A DNA stretch of 34,303 nucleotides, from the NCBI RefSeq assembly GCF_000003605.2, contig NW_003144786.1, forward strand, positions 1,783,100-1,817,402, read 5' to 3'. Shown here piece by piece: positions 1-11,200 of the stretch. Source of the DNA: Saccoglossus kowalevskii. Taxonomy: Eukaryota > Hemichordata > Enteropneusta > Harrimaniidae. The translations under genes were made by a program, and so were the position numbers. Numbering within the stretch: the stretch's first letter is position 1; each line of letters opens with the position of its first letter. The notes beneath the pieces are model-generated. The model searched no databases. It worked only from the letters and a program-made list of their open reading frames with translations, and was not told where the DNA came from.

Positions 1-1536
1 GAGAAGTTGAACTAGAGGTTAACATTGAGCTCAAGCTTCTCATTTCAGTGTTTTAGGTGTTGTGGGAAGAGCTCACTGTTCTCGCTTCAAAATGTTCCCA
101 TGGCATTATAAGAATTACACTGTTCTCACTTCAGTCTTAGGTGTTGTGGGAAGGGCTCATTGTTATCATTTCAAAATGTTCCTCGGGCATTACCGTATAA
201 GAATTACACACTGTTTTCCCTTCAGGGTGATTCTCGTGTTAGTAAAAAAAAACACTTTTCCATTCAGAGTAATAGTATTCCTAGTTTATTTGAGGCAGAG
301 CAAACTATTGTTGTTCCTTGGGTGTTTAAGGCAAATCAGGTTGTTTCCAATTCTTAGGAATTGTAGGAACAGGACAATGATTTCATTTTGTTCCCTGTGT
401 GTTTAAAGAAGTGTACACTCTTGTCCCTGCATAGTGTTTTTCTAGAGGGTTGTGGGAAGGATGGTAAAGCAATTTTAAGAGTTGCAGATAATTAATAGTA
501 AGAACTTTGCGCTAAGTACATGTTTAGAATTCATTGAAATGTAAATAAATGGAATGAAACTGTAAATTACAAATAAGCAAAAGAAAAGTAGATTTGATGA
601 TATGCCAATTAATCCCAGTTTCTGTATAGTAAGTATAACCTTTACAGTTTATAATATCATGGTATTAAGTCTCAGAAGAAGTTACTAAGAAAAAAACTGA
701 AAATGGTTTTAGTATTGTTTTTGGTGTGCTTGATTTGTACTATATTGTATTTCTACTGTAGATTCTGATGGACTTCAGTGTTTTAACTTCATTTAGTGAC
801 TGTTAAAACCATAACAAATTGCGACAAGCTTTTAGGCTTGACTTTCACTACAATGTAGCCATCCTATTTTTTACAGTTGATTTTTTCTATGTGGTCCTGT
901 AATATTAGAAAAGTGTGTGCAATTTTATTAACTTAGGGACATAATCATATAAATTATTTTATCTTTGAATAACTACTATTTATTGTGGAGTGACTAGAAG
1001 ATGTTGAATTTAGAGAATAAAAACAAGAGAGGGGGTGTGTTGTATTTTACTCATCTGGGCCGTTCAATGCTGGCTCATAATTTTTTCTTAATGTAGAAAA
1101 CCTTTTTAGAATATTAAACAGACTTGCTTAAAAGATTTTTGTATGTGTATAAATGTACACAAACATAAGGTAACCTTTTATGTGTGATCAAACCTTAACT
1201 TAACATTTTGATGTAGGCATTACTTAATTACAAACTTATTAAGAAACACATTTTTGTTTGTTTCAGCATTTACTTAATAGTTGCAACATGTCCATAGTTA
1301 GTTTTTGCAATACAAGCACTGCTGGCTGCCACAATAGTTGATGATGTAATTGCCCTTTACAAATGTTGTAAAATATCCTTGATTCAAATTATGGGTTAAA
1401 TCAGAGTGTGCTGCTATAGGCACGACAAATCAAGGAGATCAAATTCAAAATGTTATTTAGTTCCGATCTAAGCACAGACAACTGGGGGTAAAAGGTCATG
1501 GAGGATATTCAAAACTTTGTACACATTGTTGTGATA
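1..1536. other. Non-coding stretch, possible 3' UTR of an upstream gene
   Basis: No open frame here looks like a protein; the longest ones begin at non-ATG codons inside a tandem repeat and are low in complexity. The stretch is AT-rich and contains candidate poly(A) signals: AATAAA near 1017 followed by a GT-rich run, and AATAAA at 1537. This would fit a long 3' UTR of a plus-strand gene whose coding part lies before the window, but plain intergenic DNA is equally possible. Confidence 0.3.
48..227 (+). repeat. Tandem repeat, two copies of ~88 bp
   Basis: Two adjacent copies share the phrases 'ttaggtgttgtgggaag', 'gctca.tgtt', 'ttcaaaatgttcc' and 'ataagaattacac', at about 52-134 and 136-222. 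A more decayed third copy may follow to about 330. The copies differ by point changes and small indels, so the duplication is not recent. Confidence 0.7.
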
Positions 1537-1542
1537 AATAAA
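1537..1542 (+). terminator. Candidate poly(A) signal (AATAAA)
   Basis: AATAAA, followed after about 20 nt by a T/GT-rich stretch (attttgtgagtcgtc), the usual layout of a cleavage and polyadenylation site on the plus strand. No matching coding region is in the window, so it could be chance in AT-rich DNA. Confidence 0.3.
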
Positions 1543-3139
1543 GATTATTGAAACAATTATTTTGTGAGTCGTCTCCGAAGAATGTTTTATGTAAAGGTTA
1601 ACGTACTTGTCTATTTCACTGCCTATTTACGGTATCCAGCATTTATTTTAGCTAATCTGTAATTTCGCTAATTCAAGATGTAGCTAATTTTTAAAATGAG
1701 ATTGTTGGCAAAATGAAGTGAGGACACAGCAAATTCATGCAGAGTTTCACAAACCAAATCATGAACTTCTATTTTGGTTAAATGCACATGTACAGAGAAT
1801 CAAAGTTGATTATTGATGCTGAATTGCATGCTTTCTGTCTTGTTCACCAAACTCCCATTTTGCTGTAGCAGCATCTGTTGGTACTGCAGTATGTTTTCCA
1901 ATTTTGTGTAAACAATGAATTTTACATGCAGTTATGAGACCTATATTGCATATGACCACCACGACTCGACTCTTTATATGGTCATTATGCCCTTCTATTT
2001 GACTTTTTAGCACACATTATCACTGCATCAGTGAAGCTATTGTATTTTCTAGGTTAGTTGTGCAGTGAGCACTATATGAATGCAAAATCCCACACTGCAT
2101 GACCAGATTTGAGGTTGCCCAGACACCTAGTATATAAGAATCAATTAAGATATAATGCCCAAATATTGGATAAACTTTATTTGTAAAAACTTCAAAAGAA
2201 GTGAAGTGAAACCATAAAAGCACATGCAAGACCAAAATAATTTTTTTTTGTGCATTTTGAAAACAAAACTTCCAGAATGATTAAAAAAAATTCTGTATAC
2301 ATGCGCTTCTAATAGATTTTGATGAATTTTTAACATTAATATGACTGCTACTCATGAATAGATGCACAATTACTGGGGGTAATGTATGACATGGATATAA
2401 AGTTGAACATGATCGACCAAGGCATGTCCAACGAGAAAACTGAGTCCCTGTTTTTTAGACAAATAAATAAACTACAAATTTAGATATTTTTGATTTGGTG
2501 ATGCGTGTAGGGAATGAGCATCTGCAGACAAGAATTTAAAAGAATAAAGTGAGATCTTTGAATGACCAGAGGTTCTATTCATCTTACCAGTAGAGGGCGC
2601 CAAACAGTTAATAACAAAATAAAAATACAACTGGTACACAACAAATACAAGGATGTTTTCTGTTAAATTATTCAAACAATGTCACTTGTATGAATTAAAT
2701 GCATACACATTTTTTAGTGACGCGACAGAAATCTCCATAGTCATTGGCAAATGAAACAAATTTCGAAACAAATATAACCAAAATCTGAGCCAATTCAGCA
2801 CAAAAAATTACGGCAATCCAAATTTTTCTTCTTCAGACAATTCAAATGTCATGGAGAAAAGCTTTGCAGTAGTGTATGCATTACACTTACCATATTGAAT
2901 AGAGAAAGATTCTTTTTAAAAAATCACAATACAGTATGCAAGCTAATGCATCATATATTAGTACAAGTAGTTCTTGGTAACAGAATAGTATACTATACCC
3001 TAACACAGATATGGCTTATTCATATTCATTCAAGATATCCAAGACATCAGATGACTGAGCCAACCAACAAGCACACAGCCACATGCCTGTCATCACATCA
3101 GAAAAGCAGAATTAATCAAACATTTACTTCAGAATATGA
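1543..3139. other. Intergenic spacer
   Basis: No convincing coding region, RNA gene or transposon on either strand. The only site that stands out is the CTCF-like motif at 2588-2602. Open frames here have no recognisable composition or motif. Confidence 0.5.
2588..2602 (+). promoter_or_regulatory. CTCF-type binding motif
   Basis: The sequence CCAGTAGAGGGCGCC fits the bilaterian CTCF core (CCASYAGRKGGC) at every constrained position. It lies about 0.9 kb beyond the NDUFB11 stop codon, in the spacer between a possible upstream gene and the NDUFB11/ATRIP pair, where an insulator would make sense. Motif identity is seen directly; occupancy is inference. Confidence 0.5.
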
Positions 3140-3145
3140 TTTAAT
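3140..3145 (-). terminator. Possible NDUFB11 poly(A) signal (ATTAAA)
   Basis: On the minus strand ATTAAA lies about 320 nt past the NDUFB11 stop codon. It is the common variant hexamer and the distance is reasonable. A canonical AATAAA on this strand lies much further away at 2181-2176, so the true 3' end is uncertain. Confidence 0.25.
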
Positions 3146-3463
3146 CTTACAATACTGTTCAAAAATCACTGTGCTATTTGCGTCTTACATAGTTGCGAAA
3201 TACAGAAACTACAGGTATACCTACATAAAAAATACATGCAGGTAGCTTCCTATCAATACAATGTAACATTATCGCATTACTGATACTGGATAGATCAAAT
3301 TAATTGAACATACTCATTAAACCGCATGGACAAAAATAACTCCATCCTTGTAAAAAAAGACACTGTTTTGAATAGTTGGTGCTTTGTAACTAGACGGTCT
3401 AAACTGAACAGTGCTTATATCATAACTTTCAAAACGACACACTTGTATATTACAACCTATCAC

Positions 3464-3593
3464 TTATTCATCATCATCTGGCAAACTAATTCTATCTGGG
3501 TCTACAAAGTTTGGATTGATAAGTGGCTGACCCATAGCTTCCCTCTCTGCAACCACTCGTTCAGCTTCTCGTGCTGACCATACTCTACCAGTT
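3464..3593 (-). CDS. NDUFB11: NDUFB11 coding exon 4 (C terminus)
   Basis: Acceptor CTATACAG|A, ending in TAA at 3466-3464. It codes the matrix/intermembrane tail with REAER, NPNFVDP and the acidic LPDDDE end, the best conserved part of the family. Confidence 0.93.
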
Positions 3594-6500
3594 CTGTATA
3601 GACAAAAAAAAACAAGTTTGAAAGTTTTCCGATGACAACCTTGCTGAGCATGTACTGGGTCAATTCTGCCATGGAATGAGATGGGAGGGGTAATTTAATA
3701 ACTGTTTACGAGTACACTACCACGACACAGATGATACAAATCATGTCATTTTTCCTGCCCATCAGTGTACACATTATGAACATTGCATAAATTTTCAAAA
3801 GGCAGGCCAGATGCCTAATTTTAATACTACACCACTTGTAATACCTAGTTATTATTGCACCCCCTCGCAATAACACCTAGTTTCTATTGGACCCCCCTAC
3901 TAACTGGGTGTTAATTTTTTAATAATTTAAAACGTCATAAAGATATTTCTTAGATTACTTTTTTAGCTCCACTTCATCAATGACGACAGAGTGGAGCTGT
4001 TCATATATGTAATTGTCTGCCTTCCATCATCAATTGCATTTTTGACTTTCTGAAAACTACCAAGCCTGATTTCATTGATATGTAGATACCTTGGGTGGAC
4101 TTCTATCAGATTTGTTCATTTCTTGACAATATCATTAATTTTAACAAATATTGATTGCTTTGATATTTGAGGTGTACATAATTTTTGTGAACATTTTGTT
4201 TGATGATGTTAGGTTGACAGCCAGTCAGTTAACTGCGTAACAGCTGTGAATTACTTGACTTTAATAGATATTGCAATGTTCTTGTAAAACAGCTATTTCG
4301 TACAAAACAGAGATACAGTAAATGAAAAATGGATATTAAATATTCCAACAAGTTTTACTTATAAAATTGACAGCAATGTAACTTACGTGTCTGGCATATA
4401 ATGTGCAAAAAGAGTCACAAACACCAGGAAAATTGATATACTACAGAAGAAAGTTAATTTTGCTGTGAGTGAATCCATGAAAGGATCATTGGAAAAACCA
4501 TGACCAACATAACCCTGTAATTTAAAAACAGAAAATAACTTCATTAGTTAAAGAATGGCAATAATTGGGACAACTACATAATAAACAAGTCATCTGAAGA
4601 TGACACAGCCCCCATTTGTCAGATGTGATTATAGTTGGCTATGAAATATAAAGTTTGAATGTATATGTATAAAATCTGGTAGAAAGATTAAGTTGAAAAT
4701 CAACATTACAAGGCACATACCCTATATCGACATATCAAGTAAATTAACAAAAATTAATTAAATATGCAAATGAGCCCATTAATTAAGTTGAAACTCAATA
4801 TTGCATAGCACATATCTTATATTGACAGATAAAGTAAGTCTATAACAAGTTTGGTCTTATTTGGACTATTAGCTCACAAGATATTAACAAAACATCATAA
4901 GATCAACACTAATGTCAGGAGTACAGCCTTATGAGCAACAATAGACCATTTTTCGCTCACAGCGAGAATCACGCGTTATGTGTGAAATCGAACATAAAAA
5001 CAGGACAAACAAAGGACATAGTGTTATAGTGGCGTCGACAAACGCAAAAATAGTAATAATGTGCTGTCCACATTTGATGATAGACAATTTTGATTAAGTA
5101 AGGGTATTCGGAAGCAATATTCCTCTGTCGAAGATCGGCCGGTCGATGTGAGCTACGGAATTAAGAAATTCAAGTTCAAAATTAAATCGTTCGATTTTTG
5201 CGGCAGATGTTCGACGCGCGTCTTTCATGCATCTACATGCATGTATGGAAAATAACCTATTGTATGTTCACAGTAATGTGTTTTTATTTATCTGTTACAT
5301 GCATCATCAACATTTCTATAACAGTGTAAACACACTGATTTACAGTGCACAGATACATTATCTTGTGTCACTTACTGGATCGTTGACATCATCTCTGACT
5401 TCTCGTTCACCTTCTCTAATTATTTCCTCTACCCTGAAAGATAAATATATTACCATATATTATTTTCAACATTTTCTTCAATTTATTATCCTTTTTGTAT
5501 GTTTGATAATATGAATGTCATTACCTAAACACTGGCATTGAATCAAGCCACATGTTTTTCATAAAAAAAAAAAAAAACACAACAAATTTAAAATGTTGTG
5601 TGTTAATGTTCTATTTTACAACGCTGTCAATAACAGCGAATTTTATGACTTCATCACTGCACATTATTCACAAAAATCACTGCACATTATTCACAAAAAG
5701 TGTGGAAAGAGTTACTTAAGGTCCCTCTATCCCCCCCGCTTGTTTTTGTTTTCTTTTTTTTTATTTTCAATGCTTTTTATAAGGAATAATTTATTATGGT
5801 ATTTGGGAAATGTGTTTTCAGTTACCAGAGCATAATACCACACAGTTAAACAATTTGTTCATCACCCATAACTCAAATTTAAACCCTGCCCCTTCAGGGT
5901 CTCTCCCTTCTAGTACCCCCCCTCCATTTCAATTGTATTATATATCCTTCTTTGGATAATTATTTGAAGGGGTATATTGAATTACATTAGGGGGCAGGGG
6001 ATGGAGTGTTATGGTTAAAGAACTTGTTCCCAATTTGCAGAATGCCACTACATGTATTGAGACATTCTCTGTCAACTAATATTGGAATCAAGCACACTTT
6101 GTGCTCCATAAATGTTCTCAGCTTCAGCATTCCTCCATAATGGGTTGTCAGGGTTGTCCATTATGGTTCAAATCATGCGCACATGCAAAAACTATACACT
6201 GAGCATGTAATAATAAAGACAGTGACTGAGTGTTTTTACCAGTGAAAATCACAATATATTGTATGATGTCCTAGCTTTGCTTATTTATCATAAAAGTCTT
6301 ATTAATTAGAATTTTACTACAGTATAAATCAATGTTTATATTATCTATATGTTTATAAAATAATTTTTACTGAGGTCGTGACCTTTTGTCTACAATTTGT
6401 AGTGACAGTAAAATAGTGTATTGAACATAGTTGTGTCCGAGATGAATAAATGTATTTATTAAAGGTTGTCAACGTTTTGAAAGAGAAAAATACGAATGTT

Positions 6501-6791
6501 TTTTCAATATAATCACAAATTTCTGACAGTGAATATTATACAGAAACTACGTGCGTTCAGAAAACAATATTTTTTATTCCCTGGTCCCACTCAGTCACGA
6601 CGAGAGTTGATATGTTACCTTTTCGGGTCCACTTCTGTCTGCTTTCCCACCACGAACTCAGACTTCTTAGATTCCGACGTGGAACTAAATACAATAGGCT
6701 GATAAGTGGTGGGCCTTGGAAGCCTTGCACTTCTAGCAATTGCAGGTGCTAGAATTCGGCCAAACCGTGCAACTCGCATTAAAGACGCCAT
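3464..6791 (-). CDS. NDUFB11: NADH dehydrogenase [ubiquinone] 1 beta subcomplex subunit 11 (spliced gene)
   Basis: Accessory subunit of the membrane arm of mitochondrial complex I, in the inner membrane. Coding exons, complement of 3464-3593, 4387-4514, 5376-5433 and 6619-6791, join in phase to 489 nt, 162 residues (human protein 153). All junctions are GT-AG. Residues 1-30 form an Arg-rich, acid-free presequence (MASLMRVARFGRILAP) typical of mitochondrial import. Residues 59-77 are acidic. Residues about 97-117 form one hydrophobic membrane span (FFCSISIFLVFVTLFAHY) ending in MPDT, matching the family's 'FVAYLPD' border. The tail has the family signatures REAER, then NPNFVDP and LPDDDE. The ATG lies in a YY1-like AAAATGGCG context. 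The gene is divergent from ATRIP, with start codons 599 bp apart. Identity rests on family recognition and is strong over exons 3 and 4. Confidence 0.93.
3849..3912. repeat. Two overlapping imperfect hairpins in NDUFB11 intron 3
   Basis: TTATTATTGC pairs with GCAATAA across a C-rich loop, and AACACCTAGT (3872-3881) pairs with ACTGGGTGTT (3903-3912) across another. The loops ACCCCCTC and GACCCCCCT resemble each other, so a small inverted duplication is likely. No known element recognised. Confidence 0.5.
4387..4514 (-). CDS. NDUFB11: NDUFB11 coding exon 3 (membrane span)
   Basis: Acceptor TTACAG|GGT and donor GACAC|GTAAGT. It encodes residues 78-119 plus two bases of codon 120, including the single hydrophobic span and the conserved MPD that follows it. 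Confidence 0.92.
4686..4840 (+). repeat. Direct repeat, ~95-bp period, in NDUFB11 intron 2
   Basis: The phrase 'attaagttgaaa.tcaa.att' followed by 'gcacata.c.tatat.gaca' occurs at about 4687 and again at about 4781. The copies are diverged. The style resembles the minisatellites at 18890 and 31290, but the sequence is different. Confidence 0.65.
5376..5433 (-). CDS. NDUFB11: NDUFB11 coding exon 2
   Basis: A 58-nt exon, acceptor TTTCAG|G and donor CCA|GTAAGT, coding VEEIIREGEREVRDDVNDP. The acidic helical segment precedes the membrane span. It is too short to show up as an open frame by itself, but both splice phases fit its neighbours. Confidence 0.85.
5654..5699 (+). repeat. Perfect 23-bp tandem duplication in NDUFB11 intron 1
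   Basis: A 23-bp unit starting TCACTGCACATTATTCAC is repeated head to tail without mismatch at 5654-5676 and 5677-5699, so the duplication is recent. NDUFB11 introns otherwise show nothing recognisable. Confidence 0.9.
6619..6791 (-). CDS. NDUFB11: NDUFB11 coding exon 1
   Basis: Encodes residues 1-57 and two bases of codon 58. It carries the mitochondrial presequence. The donor is AAAAG|GTAACA. Confidence 0.9.
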
Positions 6792-7043
6792 TTTGTATCC
6801 TGCAAACTTGGGTCGGGCGAATGCACTTTACTGATGGAGGAGCAGGCAGAGCCATTCGAATAAAAATCATTATATTAAGTAATCTATTGTTTTCACCATT
6901 ATTTTTTTATTGACATTTGTATATTATTACTAAAATCTATTTTGTATCTCTGGGAAAAATTATTAACAAAATCAATAATAACGATACCCACCCCTAAACA
7001 TAATCGACTAATCCTAATTCTGAGCTCTCACGCAACCCCCAAA

Positions 7044-7053
7044 TCTCGCGAGA
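7044..7053. promoter_or_regulatory. CGCG element (TCTCGCGAGA)
   Basis: A perfect 10-bp palindrome identical to the metazoan CGCG promoter element, known to be bound by BANP and common in bidirectional housekeeping promoters. It lies just upstream of the ATGGCGG site on the ATRIP side. The match is exact; function here is inferred from the family of elements. Confidence 0.7.
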
Positions 7054-7064
7054 ATACAGTCAAC

Positions 7065-7088
7065 ATGGCGGATAACTTGATTTTGTGA
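7065..7088 (+). other. Short upstream frame MADNLIL and possible leader splice donor
   Basis: An ATG in the YY1-like context ACATGGCGGA opens a seven-codon frame ending in TGA. The same place contains TTTT|GTGAGT, a strong 5' splice donor at 7085. I tested joining it to the ATRIP frame: no AG between 7085 and 7391 gives the right phase without a stop. So this is either a uORF or a non-coding first exon, not the ATRIP N terminus. Confidence 0.35.
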
Positions 7089-7390
7089 GTGTCTGCTACA
7101 CATTGTTTTTACACAATTTTAAGGAATAACTATCGATGCATACTACAGACTATTTCTATATCGTGCGCTGAAGAAACTTTTATGATAAGAGTATGTATAT
7201 TTTTTGTTAAGTAATTACTGGCGCCGAAAGCAGTGTTGATCTCAAGACTTTAAGATTAGTTTAAGTTCGGGACGACAACTTTTACATGTGTACACTGGCT
7301 GTACAGTGTACAGTAATCAGATGTGGATGGACGCATATATTGTAACTGCTGTATTCTACTATATTCAGTACCTCAGTTTGACAGACTGTC

Positions 7391-8212
7391 ATGAATCCGC
7401 TGTTTTCTGGACCAATGGGAAAGTCTAAGCAGTCTTCGTTCTATAGCAACATAACTCATGACCCCAGTCAAAAACAATCTAGTAACGCCTTCAGTGAAAG
7501 GAGAGACGGTGCACCTGCACCGCACAAAAAGCCAAGAATATCTGACCAAGCAAATGAATTGGACCCTTTCGATGATTTTCCTGAGTTTACCACAGATGAA
7601 CTGGAACAAGTCGAAGCTATAGAATTAATGGCATCTCAAAAAGTACAGAACAGTAAGACTCAAGAATTGAGTGTACATGTATCTGATAATAAAAGCAAGT
7701 TTGCTTTTAAACCAGTAAATACTACTATACAAGATGCTAGTTCATTAAATGTTGGGATGTCTAATCCGAAGCAGCATGCCCGACAAAGTAATCTGAATTT
7801 TGTCTCTCATGGAAAAATCCATCAACAGACTGCTTCTGCTACTGTGACTGCTTCCATTTCAAAACCCAACATTGACATAGATAGTACTGTTAAAAATAAT
7901 GTTCAGTCCAATATTTCAAAGTACCCAGTAGTGCGTTCAAGTAGTTTCAATTGTACAGCAGCATCCATGCGAAGTAGCTCTGCAACTACCTCTGCAAAGC
8001 AACAAATGTCAGAGTCTAGAAATGCAGTTGGTCATCAAACTGGTCAGTTTTCTAAACTTGGTGGGACTGCAGCGAGTGCATTGACACCTGGCAGTGGATT
8101 TCTTGCTAAAGACTCACATTCCTTGCAAGTTACTCAGGAGGGAAAAGCATCACCATCATTGCTACAAGAGCTAAATGCATACAAGTCTGAGTGTGAGAAA
8201 TACAAAAAACAG
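7391..8212 (+). CDS. ATRIP: ATRIP coding exon 1
   Basis: Residues 1-274, donor AACAG|GTAAAA. It holds the nuclear signal, the acidic RPA-binding motif, a Ser/Thr/Asn-rich low-complexity linker (about 85-250) and the start of the coiled coil. Frame readthrough beyond the donor to 8338 is intronic. Confidence 0.93.
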
Positions 8213-11200
8213 GTAAAACTTTTTGAAGAGTTAATGTTACTTTTCATCGTGTTACATTCATGTACATTGTATCTAAATAATGATCCTTTATTTTCACAGG
8301 ACATATATTTTATGATTAATTTTTATCCATTTCCTTAGTTATCTAGTTTACAGGAAGAAAGATACAGGAAAGATGGGGAAATCAGATTACTAAGGGAAAA
8401 TTTAACTACAAGCAATGATGAACTTCACAAAGCACAGATGGAGAAGATACACCAGAATGAAGAACTCAAAAAAGAACAGAAGAAAAAAGAAAAAGAGTTG
8501 GATCGACAGGTATGAGCCCATAAGATACTGTTCAGATTTTTACAATGTAATGATGTTCTTCTCAGCTAAAATCTTTGTACACATTGTTGGATTTTACCTC
8601 TGAGATATAATTTATATATTCATGTGTAAAAAAAATCATTACTGAATTTTTTTTTAAATAGCTGAATTCCTTCTTCATTCTACCCAACACCAACATTCGT
8701 GAATTCTTTGTAGCACTTTATGCAATGAAAAGCAATATTGATATTTTGAGTATTTCTCTATTGTCAGATTGAAAACATGAAAACACAACTGCAGTTTAAA
8801 GAAATGGAGATTGTTGAAATCCAAGATAAGTATAAAAGTTTGGAAAATAAACACAGAGCTTTGACTGAAAGTTCAAACAGTATCACACCGAAAAATACAC
8901 CACAGATTTCTCAGGGTCCGTACCACCTCAGAACTGAACAGCTCAAAGAGGGCTCACCTGCCAAGAACAAAGGGGACCATTTTCCTACCAGGAAGTCATT
9001 TCATGCGCATACTCTTCCAGTAACACCACCACCAAAATCTCCTCGATTTAAACCAAGAACCTCAGGTAAGTAAACACAGTTGCTTGATACATCTCACTAA
9101 TAGTGACATTTGGGTCAAAATATTTTGTTATATATGAATCAATGTTTATCTTCATTGTCATTCAATGTTATAAATAAACATTATATTATACATTGAACTA
9201 TAACAAATCATTACGAATGAGTATCAAGTTTTGGGACGCATCCATTTTAATACAGAAATATTGAATTAATGCTGATTATACAGGTGGTACTTTTAATTGT
9301 TTACCTTGATGATATAGTGGCAAAACATTTTTAAAAAGTCAACTCAATATGACTATTTAGTGATAATATGTAACTTATTTGAACACATGTTAGCTGCTAA
9401 GTTACATGTTGTATGGTTCTGTGGCAGGGGTGTAAGCTTGTTGAATGATTAATATACAGTATTTTGTTGACAAATGTGTTACTGTTAAATAATAAATATG
9501 AACACTGAGTGGTAGAAACCAGGGAGAAAATTGAGATGCTATTCTCAAGTTCCAAACAAACAAACCTCCTCGACAAATCTTCAAAGCCTAATAAACACCC
9601 CCCATCCCCGGGAAATTTCCAAAATGACCGGTAAATGTTCCCTTGTTTCTAAAATGTGCTCTTACTGGTGAATATGCAAACTTTTCACTCTCCCTTGTAA
9701 TTAGGAATATAAATGGACAACAAATGATGCATTTCTAGTAATATACTTTGAATCTCTTTCGGCCTACTTGTTTTCGAAGTGTTGCAATTGTTGTTTATTA
9801 CTCAGTAGTAATTATAATAACGTACAAACAAAAGTACCATCCTAATATATAATAAACTTACTGTGTGGAATTTTTCGGGGACAAAAATAAACGTACCAGT
9901 TTGTTTATTTGGAACTTGAGAGTAGGATGTAGGAGCCATAATTAGGACAGAGTCTTGTATAAACAAGGAGGCATTATATGTATTCAATCTTAATGAAGGC
10001 AGCATACATACACAGAAGAGTATAGGGGTAAATTGAGTAAAAATGAGTAAAAATATTATTTTGCACAATGAAAGACATTGCAACCTTTTTCAGTTAAGCT
10101 AAATTCTATTGTTTTATTTATTGTGAAATTGTATAACATCTGATGTACATGTATTACCGGATTTTGCCGTAAATTCGCCCATCCGAAAAATCGCCCTGGG
10201 TGGTTTCATGGCTGGTGGGCCCTTATTTGGGGTTCAAATTTTTAAAAAATTATCATCAAATATTTTTAGGGGGGGGCTTATATTTTTATTGAAAAATCCA
10301 CCGATTTTAAACGCCGGCAGTTGGACCACCCAAAACGAAAGAAACTATTCAAGAAGCTAATCTAAAATTTTATACATTTTTTTTCTTGCTGGATTAAAAA
10401 TTAGACAGCGCAATTTTTAAATAAAAATGAACCCAACTGCATTGCTTAGTAGCAAATGATCGCGGTATCGCAATCCGGCCATGCTGCGTTTTACAATTGC
10501 TGATTATTACCTAGTAATGATTATAATAACGCAAAAAATAAATTCGTTGAATTTTTATGAAATGGAAATAAATAACAAATTATTTCATCGTAAGCGAATG
10601 ATTCCGATCGCATTTTCAGCACTCGATGCTGTGGAAATGAATATCTGCCATGTTTTACCTGAGACGGTGTTCTTTGACCTGACAGGTCAAATCGATAATT
10701 AACCAATGAAAACGATGGATGATGCCAAGGTGATCAAAATACCATAGCTCATTTAAATATGTTAATGTTATTGAACGCAGTACGTGCAGAAGAGATTTGC
10801 CGATGTTGTTGTACGATCTTTTGGCTTGGATTTTGATGGGAAAGCGGCATGATTTGTTTTTAAATAAAAAAAATAGTTGTTTTCAAAAGATAAACTGAGC
10901 ATTTGAAGAATAATTTAACATTGTTTACAGTGATAACAGCTCATTGTCGAAACGATAATACTCTTGAATAGGCGTCAATGACTACAGCGAAACTTTAGGC
11001 ACCAGAAAAGATTAAAATAACACCTTAAAAAAACTGCCGAAAAATCGCCCTGGGCGGTTATTTGGTCCCATTTTATTTTTTTTAAAACCCGAACATTCGT
11101 TTAACGGTCCTGGGCGAATTTACGGCAGAATGCGGTATATGTCAAGTATCAACCACATTATTTTACAAACAGTCATCAATATATACTAAGAACTAGATTG

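Larger units (their letters stand above)
6792..7390. promoter_or_regulatory. Bidirectional NDUFB11/ATRIP promoter region
   Basis: 599 bp separate the two divergent start codons. No TATA box is placed convincingly for either gene. The region holds a TCTCGCGAGA palindrome at 7044-7053 and ATGGCGG (YY1-like) at 7065, and the NDUFB11 ATG itself sits in an ATGGCGTC context. This is the usual make-up of a TATA-less housekeeping promoter. ATRIP transcription probably starts near 7040-7065, leaving a leader of about 330 nt or a spliced leader. Confidence 0.6.

Noticed and set aside
62-406. 114-codon open frame on the plus strand
   Set aside because: It begins at a GTG, lies across a tandem repeat, and has repeated low-complexity content; no family resemblance.
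2895-3577. Plus-strand frames of 116 and 83 codons
   Set aside because: Composition typical of AT-rich non-coding DNA; the second lies antisense over NDUFB11 exon 4, which is the real coding strand.
6496-6702. Plus-strand frame opposite NDUFB11 exon 1
   Set aside because: It is the antisense shadow of an exon with a clear presequence and fitting splice site.
8213-8338. Continuation of the first ATRIP frame past the exon 1 donor
   Set aside because: The sequence turns hydrophobic and AT-rich, while splicing at 8212/8339 restores the coiled coil in phase.
10481-10702. 73-codon frame inside transposon copy 1
   Set aside because: Not preserved in copy 2, no transposase motif.
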